A DNA stretch of 64,000 bases from Acidovorax radicis (GTDB taxonomy: Bacteria; Pseudomonadota; Gammaproteobacteria; Burkholderiales; Burkholderiaceae_C), in the NCBI RefSeq assembly GCF_020510705.1, contig NZ_CP075184.1, positions 2,170,001 to 2,234,000 on the forward strand, given 5' to 3'. The translations under genes were made by a program, and so were the position numbers. Shown here piece after piece: positions 24,795 through 34,286 of the stretch (positions are counted from its first letter, which is position 1; each line of letters starts with the position of its first letter). The notes under the pieces were generated by a model. It searched no databases. It was given only the letters and a program-made list of their open reading frames with translations, and had not been told where the DNA came from.

Positions 24795-26621
24795 ATGCGG
24801 TTTTGGCTGACTTTTTTGCTGATGGGTTGCGCTGTTCCTGCGTGGGCTGCGCATGCGTATGCGTTGTGGGGCGAGCCGCGTTACGCGGCCGGGTTTGCGC
24901 ACTTCGACTATGTGAACCCCAATGCGCCCAAGGGGGGCGAGTTGCGGTTGGTGAGCAACCTGCGCACGTCCACCTTTGATAAATACAACCCGTTCACCAT
25001 CAAAGGCAGTGCGCCTGCCTACCTTGCGTCGTTGATGTTCGACTCCCTGCTGGTGGGCTCAATGGATGAGACCGCCACGGGCTACGGCCTGCTGGCCGAC
25101 GACGTGGCGGTGGCGCCAGATGGTTTGTCCGCCACTTTCAGGCTTCGGCCCGAAGCACGTTTTCACAACGGCAAGCCCGTGCTGGCGCAAGACGTGAAGT
25201 ACAGCTATGAAACGCTGGTGGGGCCCTACACCTCGCCCGCCTACAAAACCATGCTGATCGAAGTGGCCGGTGTGGACGTGCTGGACGACCACACCGTGCG
25301 CTACCGCTTCAAGCAGCCCAACCGCGAGTTGCCGCTCACGGTGGGCGGGCTACCGGTCTTCAGCCGCGACTGGGGTGTAGAGAACGGAAAAGCCAAACCG
25401 TTTGACCAGGTGGTGATGGACATCCCCATCGGCAGCGGGCCCTACAAGATTGGCCCCGTGCGTTTTGGCAAGGACATCACCTATGTGCGCGACCCGAACT
25501 ATTGGGCGCGTGATCTGAATGTGCGCAAAGGCACGGCCAATTTCGACCAGATCCTGGTCAAAATCTACAAGGACAGCACGGCGCGCCTGGAAGCGTTGAA
25601 AGCGGGTGAGTTTGACCTGATGCGGTTTTTCAGCGCAGGGGACTGGGCGCGGCGTGTCACGGGCAAAAAATTTGACACCGGTGAATTGGTCAAGGGCGAA
25701 TTCGCCCACAAGCTGCCCTCGGGGTTTCAAAGCTATGTGCTCAACACCCGGCGGCCTCTCTTGCAAGATGTGCGCGTGCGCGAGGCCCTGGGCCTGGCCA
25801 TGGACTACGAGTGGATGAATCGCCAGATGTTCTATGGCGCCTACCAGCGGGTCAACGGGCTCTTCGGCAACACCGCCTGTGAGACACGTGGAACACCTTC
25901 GCCCGAGGAGCTGGCGTTGATGGAGCCTTTTCGCAAAGACATCCCGCCCGCAGCTTTTGGTCCCATGACCGTGCCGCCCCGCACCGACGGCAAGGCGTCA
26001 CTGCGTGACAACCTGCGGCGCGCGCAAAGGCTGCTCAAGGAAGCGGGCTGGGAGGTGCGGGACGGGGTGCTGCGCAACGCCCAGGGTCAGGACATGGTGC
26101 TTGAATACATGGACAGCAGCGAGGTGGGCGTTCGCACCATCGCGCCCTGGATGCGCAACCTTGAAAAGCTGGGCATCACCCTGCGTTTTCGGTCGGTGGA
26201 CTTTGCGCTGTACCAGCAACGCCTGCAAAAGTTTGATTTCGACATCACGTCACTGGCATACCAGGGCACCAACAACCCTGGCCAGGAGTTTGCCGACATG
26301 TTCGGCAGCCAGGCGGCGGATGTGGAGGATTCGGGCAACTTCCCCGGCGTGAAGAACCCGGCGGTGGACGCCATGATCCGGGCCATGACCTCGGCCAAGA
26401 CCGAAGCGCAACTACTGCCCGCATGCCACGCGCTGGAGCGCATCATTGCCCACAGCCACTACCTCATTCCGCAGTGGACAGCGGCCACGCACCGCATGGC
26501 CTACAACGCCTGGCGGCTGGCCAAACCACCGATCGTGCCCGCATATACCAGTGGCGAAGGCTGGGTGATTGACACCTGGTGGGCGCGCATGCCGCCCCAG
26601 ACCGCGCCGGACAAGAAATAA
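24795..26621 (+). CDS. yejA: YejA-like peptide/microcin C-type ABC transporter binding protein
   Basis: The 608-residue protein starts with a signal peptide ([21 protein letters not shown]). It is an SBP family 5 binding protein ([15 protein letters not shown], then [11 protein letters not shown] and [18 protein letters not shown]). In Enterobacteria YejABEF imports oligopeptides and the antibiotic microcin C. The ATG at 24795 was chosen because it opens the signal peptide; the frame is open further upstream, but that part would run into the fabI promoter. yejB follows 15 bases after its stop. Length fits the YejA branch, which is larger than OppA. Confidence 0.88.
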   Translation: MRFWLTFLLMGCAVPAWAAHAYALWGEPRYAAGFAHFDYVNPNAPKGGELRLVSNLRTSTFDKYNPFTIKGSAPAYLASLMFDSLLVGSMDETATGYGLLADDVAVAPDGLSATFRLRPEARFHNGKPVLAQDVKYSYETLVGPYTSPAYKTMLIEVAGVDVLDDHTVRYRFKQPNRELPLTVGGLPVFSRDWGVENGKAKPFDQVVMDIPIGSGPYKIGPVRFGKDITYVRDPNYWARDLNVRKGTANFDQILVKIYKDSTARLEALKAGEFDLMRFFSAGDWARRVTGKKFDTGELVKGEFAHKLPSGFQSYVLNTRRPLLQDVRVREALGLAMDYEWMNRQMFYGAYQRVNGLFGNTACETRGTPSPEELALMEPFRKDIPPAAFGPMTVPPRTDGKASLRDNLRRAQRLLKEAGWEVRDGVLRNAQGQDMVLEYMDSSEVGVRTIAPWMRNLEKLGITLRFRSVDFALYQQRLQKFDFDITSLAYQGTNNPGQEFADMFGSQAADVEDSGNFPGVKNPAVDAMIRAMTSAKTEAQLLPACHALERIIAHSHYLIPQWTAATHRMAYNAWRLAKPPIVPAYTSGEGWVIDTWWARMPPQTAPDKK

Positions 26622-26636
26622 CAAGATCGCCCACCC

Positions 26637-27668
26637 ATGCTCGCCTATATCCTCAAACGTGTCCTGCTCATGCTGCCCACCTTGCTGGGCGTGCTGCTCC
26701 TGACCTTTGTGGTGATCCAGTTTGTGCCGGGTGGCCCCGTCGAACAATACATGGCCGAAGCCAAGGCGGGTACGGGTGGCGCAGGCGCCGAAGGTGGTGG
26801 CCTCAGCTACCGGGGCGCACAAGGGGTGGACCCGCAGCGGATCGCACAAATCAAGGCGCTTTATGGTTTTGACAAACCGGCGCACGAACGCTTTATCGCC
26901 ATGCTCGGCCAGTTTGCCCGGTTTGATCTGGGCAAGAGCTTTTTCCAGAACAAGGATGTGTGGCAACTGGTGGTGGAAAAGCTGCCGGTGTCCATCAGCC
27001 TCGGGTTGTGGACTTTTTTTATCAGTTATCTGGTGGCGGTGCCGCTGGGCGTAGCCAAGGCGGTGCGCGCGGGCTCGCGCTTTGACCTGGTGACTACGCT
27101 GCTCATTCTGGTGGGCTACGCCATTCCGGGGTTTGTGCTGGGTGTTGCGCTGCTGGTGATTTTTGGCGGGCAGTTGCAGTGGTTTCCGCTGCGGGGGCTT
27201 ACCTCTGCCAACTGGGACGAGCTGTCGTGGGGCGCGCGCATGGTCGATTACCTGTGGCACATCACGCTGCCGATCATTGCGATGGTGCTAGGCAGCTTCG
27301 CCGTGACCGCGATGCTGACCAAAAATGCGTTTCTCGAAGAGATTCGCAAGCAGTACGTGCTGACCGCCCGTGCCAAAGGGCTGAGCGAGCGCCAGGTGTT
27401 GTGGAAACACGTGTTCCGCAACGCGCTCATTCCTATCATCACGGGTTTCCCGGCGGCCTTCATTGGCGCTTTTTTTGCAGGCTCGCTTTTGATCGAGACA
27501 CTCTTTTCACTCGATGGACTGGGGCTGCTCAGCTATGAAAGCGTCATCCGCCGAGACTACCCGGTGGTGCTGGGCACCTTGTATCTGTTCACGCTGATCG
27601 GTCTGGTCACCAAGCTCGTCAGCGACCTTTGTTATGTGTGGGTGGACCCGCGTGTCAAGTTTGATTGA
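26637..27668 (+). CDS. yejB: YejB-like ABC transporter permease
   Basis: The 343-residue protein has the six-segment BPD_transp_1 layout of dipeptide/oligopeptide permeases. It has an N-terminal membrane helix (LLMLPTLLGVLLLTFVVIQF). A periplasmic stretch of about 100 residues contains RIAQIKALYGFDKPAHERF. The C-terminal EAA loop, RAKGLSERQVLWKHVFRNALIP, contacts the ATPase. It pairs with YejE to form the channel. Its stop is nine bases before a nucleotidyltransferase gene instead of the expected yejE, so the operon is interrupted. Confidence 0.92.
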   Translation: MLAYILKRVLLMLPTLLGVLLLTFVVIQFVPGGPVEQYMAEAKAGTGGAGAEGGGLSYRGAQGVDPQRIAQIKALYGFDKPAHERFIAMLGQFARFDLGKSFFQNKDVWQLVVEKLPVSISLGLWTFFISYLVAVPLGVAKAVRAGSRFDLVTTLLILVGYAIPGFVLGVALLVIFGGQLQWFPLRGLTSANWDELSWGARMVDYLWHITLPIIAMVLGSFAVTAMLTKNAFLEEIRKQYVLTARAKGLSERQVLWKHVFRNALIPIITGFPAAFIGAFFAGSLLIETLFSLDGLGLLSYESVIRRDYPVVLGTLYLFTLIGLVTKLVSDLCYVWVDPRVKFD

Positions 27669-27677
27669 GGGCGAACC

Positions 27678-28100
27678 ATGTCCATGCAGTATTCCGTGAC
27701 TCCCGAGGTTATCGAGCGCACCGTGCGCGTGTTGCAGGCTCGGCTGCCGGGCCTGCTGGCGGTGTACGGCTTTGGCAGCCGCATGCAAGGCACGGCAGGG
27801 CCGGACAGCGACCTGGACATGGCCGTGCTGGTGGCTGGGAATGCCGATGCGCTGCTGCTGTGGCAAATCTCCGGTGAACTGGCCGACATAGCGGGTTGCG
27901 ATATTGATTTGCTGGACTTGCGCGCGGCGTCCACGGTGATGCAATACCAGATCATCACCCAGGGCGAGCGCTGGTGGGCACGGGATACGCAGGCCGCCAT
28001 GTTCGAGAGCGCCATCCTGAGCGAGAAAACCGCACTGGACACGGCGCGTGCCGGTCTGCTGGCCGATATTCAGGAACGAGGGAGTGTGTATGGTGGATGA
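27678..28100 (+). CDS. mntA: MntA-type minimal nucleotidyltransferase antitoxin
   Basis: The 140-residue protein has the minimal nucleotidyltransferase signature YGFGSRMQGTAGPDSDLDMAVLV (about residues 28-50). This contains GS-x10-DxD, with Asp44 and Asp46 as metal ligands. MntA antitoxins inactivate the HEPN toxin HepT by adding AMP to a tyrosine near its active site. The partner gene overlaps it by 11 bases downstream. It lies nine bases after yejB, inside the yejABEF operon, in the same direction. The pair therefore appears to be carried on the transporter transcript. Confidence 0.85.
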   Translation: MSMQYSVTPEVIERTVRVLQARLPGLLAVYGFGSRMQGTAGPDSDLDMAVLVAGNADALLLWQISGELADIAGCDIDLLDLRAASTVMQYQIITQGERWWARDTQAAMFESAILSEKTALDTARAGLLADIQERGSVYGG

Positions 28101-28506
28101 CGTGCTGATCAACAAGGCCGCCACGATTGAGCGCTGCGTAGCGCGCGCGCGGGAAGAATATTTCAGTGATCCTTCCAGTTTCGCCACTAACTTCAGCCGC
28201 CAGGATGCAGCCATTCTGAACATCCAGCGCGCCTGCGAGGCTGCGCTAGACATGGGCCAGCACCTCATTCGGCGCGAGCGGTTGGGTGTTCCACAAAGTG
28301 CACGGGATGTTTTTGCCTTGCTGGCGCAGGGCGGTTGGATCGACGTGCTTTTGGCCGAAGGTTTGAAACGCATGGTGGGGTTCCGCAATATTGCGGTGCA
28401 CGACTACCAGAGCCTGCAACTGCCCATCACCGTCGCCATCATTGAAAAGCATCTGGATGAGTTTCTTCAGTACAGCAAGGCCATCCTGCAGCGCAATGCC
28501 GGGTAA
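28090..28506 (+). CDS. hepT: HepT-type HEPN ribonuclease toxin
   Basis: The 138-residue helical protein carries the HEPN RNase motif R-x4-H-x-Y near residues 100-107 (arginine, N-I-A-V, histidine, aspartate, tyrosine). The motif lies after a helix containing GLKRMVGF. The tyrosine of this motif is the AMP acceptor when MntA is present. Free HepT cleaves tRNA or other RNA and stops growth. The start at 28090 overlaps the end of mntA, the family's usual organisation; an upstream in-frame ATG at 28048 is deeper in mntA and less likely. yejE begins 10 bases after its stop. Confidence 0.87.
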   Translation: MVDDVLINKAATIERCVARAREEYFSDPSSFATNFSRQDAAILNIQRACEAALDMGQHLIRRERLGVPQSARDVFALLAQGGWIDVLLAEGLKRMVGFRNIAVHDYQSLQLPITVAIIEKHLDEFLQYSKAILQRNAG

Positions 28507-28516
28507 TCAGCAGGAC

Positions 28517-29605
28517 ATGGGCTTGAACACTTCACACAGCACCACGGTCGCCACGGCCACTGCTGACGCCGCCGCCCCCGCATCCCTGTCCCCCAGCCGC
28601 CGCGCCTGGCTGCGCTTCAAGCGCAACCGCCTGGGCTACTGGAGCCTTCTGATTTTTTGCGCGCTGGTGCTGGTCAGCCTGTGCGCCGAGTTGGTCAGCA
28701 ACGACCGGCCCCTCATCGTGCGCTATGAAGGGCAGACTTACTTCCCCATGCTCAAGGACTACCCCGAGAAAACCTTCGGAGGTGACTTTGAAACCCCCAC
28801 TGATTACCTTGACCCCTTCATCAAAGAGCGCCTGAGCGAAGGCGCCAACTGGGCGCTCTACACCCTCAACCCCTACGGCCCCAACACGCTCAACTACTTT
28901 GCCAAGGCGCCCAACCCTTCGGCCCCTACGACGGACAACTGGCTGGGCACCGACGACCGGGGCCGTGACCTGTTGGCCCAGTTGCTCTACGGATTTCGGG
29001 TGAGTGTGCTGTTTGCCCTGGCGCTCACCGTGACGGGGGTTTTGCTGGGCGTGATCACGGGCGCCATTCAGGGTTTTTTTGGCGGCAAGACCGACCTTGC
29101 GTTCCAGCGATTCATTGAAATCTGGGGCTCCATGCCCGAGCTGTATCTCCTCATCATCTTCAGTGCCGTGTTCGCGCCCAGCATCTCGCTGCTGCTAATC
29201 TTGCTGAGCCTGTTTGGCTGGATGGGATTGAGCGACTATGTGCGCGCCGAGTTTCTGCGCAACCGCCAGCTCGACTACGTCAAGGCCGCACGTGCGCTGG
29301 GCGTGGGCAATGGCCAGATCATCTGGCGCCATATCTTGCCCAACAGCCTGACGCCCGTGGTCACGTTCTTGCCGTTTCGCATGAGCGCGGCGATATTGGC
29401 GCTCACCTCGCTTGATTTTCTTGGGCTGGGAGTGCCGCCGGGTACGCCCTCGTTGGGCGAGCTGCTGAGCCAAGGCAAAAACAACATTGATGCGTGGTGG
29501 ATTTCGCTCTCCACGTTTGCCGTTTTGGTGGTGACCTTGCTGCTGCTGACCTTCATGGGTGACGCGCTGCGCGATGCCCTTGACCCGCGAAAGGCCGACC
29601 AATGA
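28517..29605 (+). CDS. yejE: YejE-like ABC transporter permease
   Basis: The 362-residue protein has an OppC_N-type start (RRAWLRFKRNRLGYWSLLIFCALVLVSL). A large periplasmic insert (about 65-140; YEGQTYFPMLKDYPEKTFGG) typical of YejE separates it from the five-helix permease domain. The EAA loop lies near residue 255 (RAEFLRNRQLDYVKAARALGV). It forms the channel with YejB. I chose the ATG at 28517; an ATG at 28496 would overlap hepT. It overlaps yejF by four bases (ATGA), so the second half of the operon remains coupled. Confidence 0.9.
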   Translation: MGLNTSHSTTVATATADAAAPASLSPSRRAWLRFKRNRLGYWSLLIFCALVLVSLCAELVSNDRPLIVRYEGQTYFPMLKDYPEKTFGGDFETPTDYLDPFIKERLSEGANWALYTLNPYGPNTLNYFAKAPNPSAPTTDNWLGTDDRGRDLLAQLLYGFRVSVLFALALTVTGVLLGVITGAIQGFFGGKTDLAFQRFIEIWGSMPELYLLIIFSAVFAPSISLLLILLSLFGWMGLSDYVRAEFLRNRQLDYVKAARALGVGNGQIIWRHILPNSLTPVVTFLPFRMSAAILALTSLDFLGLGVPPGTPSLGELLSQGKNNIDAWWISLSTFAVLVVTLLLLTFMGDALRDALDPRKADQ

Positions 29606-31299
29606 CTGCCCACCCTTTACCGTCGGCGGTGCCGTTGCCATCGCCCGCCCATGCCAGCCGGGGCACGGCCGACACCACACAGGCGCCGCTACTCGACGTC
29701 AAAGACCTTCACGTGCGTTTTGGCACCAAAGAGGTCGTGCGCGGTGTGAGTTTTCGCATTGCTGCGGGCGAAAAACTGGCGCTGGTGGGCGAGTCGGGCT
29801 CGGGCAAAACCATCACGGCGCTGAGTCTGCTTCGGCTGGCGGGCGATGCCGCCATCACCGGGCAGGTGCTGATGCATGGGCGTGGCGATCTGCTGGCCCT
29901 GACAGAGCGGCAGATGCGCGGTGTGCGGGGCGGTGACATTGCCATGGTGTTTCAGGAGCCCATGACGGCGCTCAACCCGCTGATGACCATCGGCATGCAG
30001 ATTGCCGAAATCCTGCAGCTCAAAAAGGGCCTCACGGGCGCGCAGTGTGCCCAGGCGGCCATCGAGCTGCTGTCCACAACCGGCATCCCGGAGCCCGCGC
30101 GTCGCGCCAACAGTTTTCCGCACCAGTTGAGTGGTGGCCAGCGCCAGCGCGCCATGATTGCCATGGCCCTGGCCAGCGAACCCAAGCTCTTGCTGGCCGA
30201 CGAGCCCACCACGGCGCTGGATGTGACGCTGCGCGGGCAGATTCTTGACCTGTTGTCCGACCTGCAGCGCCAGACCGGCATGGCCGTGCTGCTCATCACC
30301 CACGACCTGAATCTGGTGCGCCGTTTTGCCGACCGGGTTGCGGTGATGGAGCATGGCGTTCTGGTCGAGCAGGGGCCGGTGGCCGAGGTGTTCGGCGCGC
30401 CACAACACGACTACACGCGCCGACTCATCGCCAGCCGCCCCCGGCGCGATGTGATCGACACCGCGCCCCCCCCAGGTTCAATGCCGGTGATCAAGACACA
30501 GGGTTTGCGGGTGGTCTATCCGACCCCTTTGCCGGGTGTTCGCGGGTGGTTTGGCAAGGGTGAGTTCGTGGCCGTGCAAGGCGCCACGTTGCAGTTGTTG
30601 CCTGGGCAGACCTTGGGGGTGGTGGGTGAGTCTGGCTCGGGTAAATCCACGCTGGCGCAGGCCATTTTGGGCCTGCTGCCCTATGCCGGGGATTTGCAGG
30701 TGGGCGGCGGGGCATGGCAGCAGCCGGCAACGCGCAACACTGCGGTCAACCAGCGCCTGCGCCAGCGGGTGCAGGTGGTGTTTCAGGACCCCTTTTCATC
30801 GTTGTCGCCACGCCTTACCGTCGAGGAAATTGTGGGCGAGGGGCTCAAGGTGCACGAGCCCGGTCTGACCGCCGCCCAGCGTCGTGAGCGCGTCGAGTCC
30901 GTGCTGGCCGAGGTGGGTTTGGCCGAGGCACAATACCCGCGCCTGCTGGACCGGTATCCGCACGAGTTTTCAGGCGGCCAGCGCCAGCGTGTGGCGATCG
31001 CGCGAGCGCTGATCGTGCAGCCCCAGGTGCTGGTTTTGGATGAGCCCACCAGTGCGCTGGACGTGACCATCCAGCAGCAGGTGCTCACGCTGCTGCAGCG
31101 CCTGCAAAAGGAGAAATCCTTGAGCTACCTGCTCATCACCCACGATGTGGATGTCATACGCGCGATGGCGCACGAGGTGCTGGTGATGAAAGACGGCGCG
31201 GTGCTTGAAAGCGGCGGCGTGAACGAGGTGCTGGATGATCCTCAGCACCCTTACACACAGCGCCTGGTTGCCGCTGCCGCCGTTCCTGCACTCGCCTGA
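29602..31299 (+). CDS. yejF: YejF-like ABC transporter ATPase with two nucleotide-binding domains
   Basis: The 565-residue protein carries two full ABC cassettes. The first has Walker A GESGSGKTI near residue 64, signature LSGGQRQRA near 177, and Walker B LLLADEPTTALD near 197. The second has GESGSGKST near 345, FSGGQRQRV near 457 and VLVLDEPTSALD near 477. Fused twin ATPases are the rule in YejF. It powers import through YejB/YejE. The last gene of the operon, it is followed by a dispersed repeat. The N-terminal 30 residues are poorly conserved. Confidence 0.92.
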   Translation: MTAHPLPSAVPLPSPAHASRGTADTTQAPLLDVKDLHVRFGTKEVVRGVSFRIAAGEKLALVGESGSGKTITALSLLRLAGDAAITGQVLMHGRGDLLALTERQMRGVRGGDIAMVFQEPMTALNPLMTIGMQIAEILQLKKGLTGAQCAQAAIELLSTTGIPEPARRANSFPHQLSGGQRQRAMIAMALASEPKLLLADEPTTALDVTLRGQILDLLSDLQRQTGMAVLLITHDLNLVRRFADRVAVMEHGVLVEQGPVAEVFGAPQHDYTRRLIASRPRRDVIDTAPPPGSMPVIKTQGLRVVYPTPLPGVRGWFGKGEFVAVQGATLQLLPGQTLGVVGESGSGKSTLAQAILGLLPYAGDLQVGGGAWQQPATRNTAVNQRLRQRVQVVFQDPFSSLSPRLTVEEIVGEGLKVHEPGLTAAQRRERVESVLAEVGLAEAQYPRLLDRYPHEFSGGQRQRVAIARALIVQPQVLVLDEPTSALDVTIQQQVLTLLQRLQKEKSLSYLLITHDVDVIRAMAHEVLVMKDGAVLESGGVNEVLDDPQHPYTQRLVAAAAVPALA

Positions 31300-31313
31300 T
31301 TTTAGAGAAAGTG

Positions 31314-31365
31314 CCAGGCGGCGCTTATTTTGTATGGATATATCGCTATGAAAAATATAGCGTAT
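31314..31365. repeat. Dispersed intergenic repeat, copy 2
   Basis: The copy begins CCAGGCGGCGCTTATTTTGT and contains a TATCGCTATGAAAAATATAGCG palindrome-like half. It keeps the GCGCTTATT and ATCGCTAT/ATAGCG elements of the family. It lies just after yejF and may act as a transcription end. Confidence 0.6.
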
Positions 31366-31483
31366 TGAGCTGGCAACCGTGGTGAAATTCGCCAAGGTAT
31401 TGAGCTTTGCCGCTGGCGGGCATTGGGCTTTTGATCTGTGCCGACGAGCTGGGGTCAACCCGCCACAACGCAGCCCTCGGTGC

Positions 31484-32083
31484 TTACGTCATGACGCCGC
31501 GCCGCGCCAATTGCTCACTGGCGGGTGGCATCCACAGGATTTTCGTCACATCAAGGCCCATGGCGCGAGCGCGTTCCACAAGGTGTTCGCGCACATGCCA
31601 GGGCAGGCTGGGTGTGCGCGAGAGTATCCATAGATAGTCTGTGCTGGAGCCCACCACCATGGCCCACTGGTAGTTTTCATCCAGCGCCACCACGTTGTAG
31701 CCACCATAGAAGGGGCCGAAGAACGACACCTTGAGGGCGGCCTGGTTCGGGTCGCCTACGAAGCGTGCCGTGCCCTCGGCTTCTTTCCACTTCTTGGCTA
31801 TGGGGTCGTAGCCCCGGTTCACCACCTTCACGGTGCCGTCCTGGTTGCGACTGTAGGTCGCGCTGGTCTGGATCAGTCCACGCTCGAAGGAATGCTCTAT
31901 GCGCGCCACTTCGTGCCAATGACCTAGATAACGTTCCACGTCAAACCCGCTGACTGGCTTGATGCCTTCGGGTGTGCGGGGTGTGGAACAGGCAGACAGG
32001 GCCGCCAGCGCCACCACAGCGGCGGCGCCGATCATCAAGGTCCAGCCGGTGTGGCGACGACGGGGGGCGTTATCAGTGCGCAT
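31484..32083 (-). CDS. blc: Lipocalin-family outer-membrane lipoprotein (Blc-like)
   Basis: The 199-residue protein has a signal peptide with lipobox (LAALSAC). The bacterial lipocalin barrel begins at VSGFDVERYLGHWHEVARIEHSFERGLIQT, the GxW signature. It continues through VKVVNRGYDP and FFGPFYGGYNVVALDENYQWAMVVGSSTDYLWILSR. Blc-type lipocalins bind lysophospholipids or fatty acids and are often stress-induced. Length is usual once the longer leader is counted. It is convergent with yejF and divergent from the DUF1003 gene. Confidence 0.88.
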   Translation of the reverse strand: MRTDNAPRRRHTGWTLMIGAAAVVALAALSACSTPRTPEGIKPVSGFDVERYLGHWHEVARIEHSFERGLIQTSATYSRNQDGTVKVVNRGYDPIAKKWKEAEGTARFVGDPNQAALKVSFFGPFYGGYNVVALDENYQWAMVVGSSTDYLWILSRTPSLPWHVREHLVERARAMGLDVTKILWMPPASEQLARRGVMT

Positions 32084-32380
32084 GGGCGTTTCCTGTTCTT
32101 TTGCGTTATTCAGCGGCTCAAGGCCTTGTCTGGTGGTGTCTTGTGGTGGCTGGGTGTAATGAGACCGCGCTTGAATCTGCGCTCCAATGTAGGAGCCAGC
32201 GTGGCGCGGGCGTGTAGGAGTGAACTGTCAGCGCGTGTCGGTGGGCAGCGGCGCGGATGGGTTGTGCGGAGGGTGCCATGCGGGCCTTTCAAGGTGAGGT
32301 GCGTGGCCATGACAGGGGTAGAGTCCGGCCATCAACGTGCCTTTTTGCCTCCCGTCTCAAACGCCCCATCCGGAGAATCC

Positions 32381-32938
32381 ATGTCAGCCCATGCCCCGTT
32401 ACCGACGTCCACCGATGCCCCGGCACAGGCACCTTTGCCCGTGGATCACCTGCGTTTTCACAGGCCCCACGCGCATCTGGCGCCCGCCTTTGGCACTGAC
32501 CGGTTTGCCCTGCGGGCCGAGGCCTTTGCACGTTTTTTTGGTACGCCGTTGTTTCTGGGGACGCAGACGGTGGTTGTGGTGCTGTGGATTGCGATCAACC
32601 TGTTGGGCGCCACCACGTTCGATCCATATCCTTTCATCTTGCTGAACCTGGCATTCAGCCTGCAGGCCGCCTATGCTGCGCCCTTGATCCTGCTGGCCCA
32701 GACCCGCCAGGCCACGCGGGACAAGGCCCATGCCGAGGCCGATGCGGAGCATCGCGAGGCGTTGGCCGTTGCCAACGAGCAGCGCCAGTCCATTGCTGCG
32801 CAAAACGCAGCCCAGTTGTTGGAGCTGCTGGAGCAGAACACCCGGCTGACCGCGCAGACCCGTGAACTGGCGGCACGTCTGGAGGCGTTGACCGTTGAGA
32901 TTCATCAGCGTTTTGTGGCGCCTGCCGGGCAGGCCTGA
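32381..32938 (+). CDS. DUF1003-family membrane protein
   Basis: The 185-residue protein has a soluble N-terminus and two adjacent membrane segments (LFLGTQTVVVVLWIAINLL and FILLNLAFSLQAAYAAPLILLAQ, about residues 62-110). A long helical tail rich in Ala, Gln and Glu follows. The RFHRPHAH and QTRQATRDKAHAEADA stretches are typical of DUF1003 proteins, whose role is unknown. The ATG at 32381 follows GGAGAATCC; the frame upstream to 32051 runs over the divergent lipocalin gene and is not part of it. Confidence 0.8.
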   Translation: MSAHAPLPTSTDAPAQAPLPVDHLRFHRPHAHLAPAFGTDRFALRAEAFARFFGTPLFLGTQTVVVVLWIAINLLGATTFDPYPFILLNLAFSLQAAYAAPLILLAQTRQATRDKAHAEADAEHREALAVANEQRQSIAAQNAAQLLELLEQNTRLTAQTRELAARLEALTVEIHQRFVAPAGQA

Positions 32939-33070
32939 GACGCCTGGAATCTTCCGCCGCTCGTTGCTGTCATTGCGTATGCACACTCCAACAAAGCCGT
33001 CGCTTGTTGTGCGCACCCGATGGCCTGATTGTTTTATCCGCCCGTGCGCCGATCACCACAGGAAATCGCC

Positions 33071-33715
33071 ATGAACCTGCCCCTTCCTTTCTCACCTGCA
33101 CCAGCGCCTGCACAGGCGGCCTTGCCATTGGCGCCCGCCGTGAACCTGGCGGTGGATATCAAGGCGCTTTACCACCGCGTGCGCGCGGTGTGCCCACCTG
33201 GTCAGTGGGTGACCGCGTTTCACTTGGGGAACGAACACACGCTGATGGCGTCCGGCATGGAGGCCACATCGCCGTCCATCATGCTGACCCTCGCGCTAGG
33301 GCGCTTGAAGACGGCGCGTGACTTTTTTCGCAGTGACCTGCCCACGCCACTGGAGTTGGAAACAGCAATTGCCGAGGTGGAGGATGAAGTGTATGCCGCA
33401 CATGTGCGCCATCGCCTTTGGGTGCCTCAAGGGGCGCTGGTGGTGCCTTACGCAGCAGATCCGGCACTGCATGACTTGGCCACTTTGGCAGGCGTCGCCG
33501 CCGGGGCGCAGCGGTTGTTGACAATAGATGCGGTGGAGCGCCTGTTCAACCGCCTGACAGCCGTCTCGCAAGGGAGGCCCGCTGCGCATGAAGGACTGCC
33601 AGCCAGCGCAGCTTTTGCCGCTGCCTTGCTGGTGCTGCGCGAGCTGATGCACCATATGCCGTTCAAAACGCTCGTGCTGTTACCACCAGCCGATGTAGCG
33701 ACTCATTTCGAATGA
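33071..33715 (+). CDS. Hypothetical protein
   Basis: The 214-residue protein has a proline/alanine-rich start (1-28). A compact alpha/beta body follows (VDIKALYHRVRAVCPPGQWVTAFHLGNEHTLMASGM...), then EVEDEVYAAHVRHRLWVPQGALVVPYA and a helical end. It has no signal peptide or membrane helix and no motif I recognise. An ATG at 33071 preceded by GGAAATCGCC gives a better start than the upstream GTG/TTG options. It may form a pair with the DUF1003 gene, 132 bases upstream. Function unknown. Confidence 0.65.
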   Translation: MNLPLPFSPAPAPAQAALPLAPAVNLAVDIKALYHRVRAVCPPGQWVTAFHLGNEHTLMASGMEATSPSIMLTLALGRLKTARDFFRSDLPTPLELETAIAEVEDEVYAAHVRHRLWVPQGALVVPYAADPALHDLATLAGVAAGAQRLLTIDAVERLFNRLTAVSQGRPAAHEGLPASAAFAAALLVLRELMHHMPFKTLVLLPPADVATHFE

Positions 33716-33733
33716 AAATGGGTATTTGCGCAA

Positions 33734-33770
33734 TAGCCATAAGCGCTAGCAGCTATAAATTAAATAGCAA
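33734..33770. repeat. Dispersed intergenic repeat, copy 3
   Basis: AGCCATAAGCGCTAGCAGCT followed by ATAAATTAAATAGCAA carries the TAAGCGCTAGCAGCTAT core and the complementary ATAGC end, so the unit can form a hairpin. It lies between two convergent genes. Confidence 0.75.
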
Positions 33771-33820
33771 TATGGCACAAGGCAGGCGCGCTTTTGCGCG
33801 TTGAATACGTGGCCCGCGTG

Positions 33821-34162
33821 TCAGGCAAAGGTGTCCACGTTGTTGCCAAGGCCTGGCGTTTTACCGCTGGTCGACGGTGTTTTAGTGTCAGATTTTTTGG
33901 CGTCTTGCGCCTGTTGCAGCTTGTCGGCCTGGTCTTGCTGGTTTTGGCGCTGAATGGCCGCAATCTGCTGCTGCACCATCTGGATCTGGGCCTGCAGCAG
34001 TTTGACCTTCTCCTGCTTGGCCTTGGCATCCATGTCTTGTGAGGCCACACCGCGCAGTTCCTCGGTCAGCTCGCGCAGCTGCTTTTGGAGTTTGGCAACG
34101 TCATTGCCGCCGCGGGCGCCCGAGGTGGCGCCAGAAGAAGAGGTGGCAATGGAGATCTGCAT
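33821..34162 (-). CDS. FlxA-like small coiled-coil protein
   Basis: The 113-residue protein has a Ser/Gly-rich start, then a heptad-like helix from about 22 to 80 (VAKLQKQLRELTEELRGVA, then KVKLLQAQIQMVQQQIAAI). A Lys/Thr-rich tail follows. This is the profile of FlxA-like proteins, first named from a flagellar sigma-28-dependent gene of E. coli. No flagellar genes are nearby, and no sigma-28 promoter could be confirmed. Function unknown. Confidence 0.7.
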   Translation of the reverse strand: MQISIATSSSGATSGARGGNDVAKLQKQLRELTEELRGVASQDMDAKAKQEKVKLLQAQIQMVQQQIAAIQRQNQQDQADKLQQAQDAKKSDTKTPSTSGKTPGLGNNVDTFA

Positions 34163-34286
34163 ACCTTGTTATCGACAGGTGGGTGGAAACCTTAAGCGGT
34201 GTGGTGGGCGCAGCCCGTGGAGCCGGGCTCGCACCCGCACGCATGGGGCGCTGAAAACGCCAGCGCTCTCGGCGCCAGCGGCCTGC

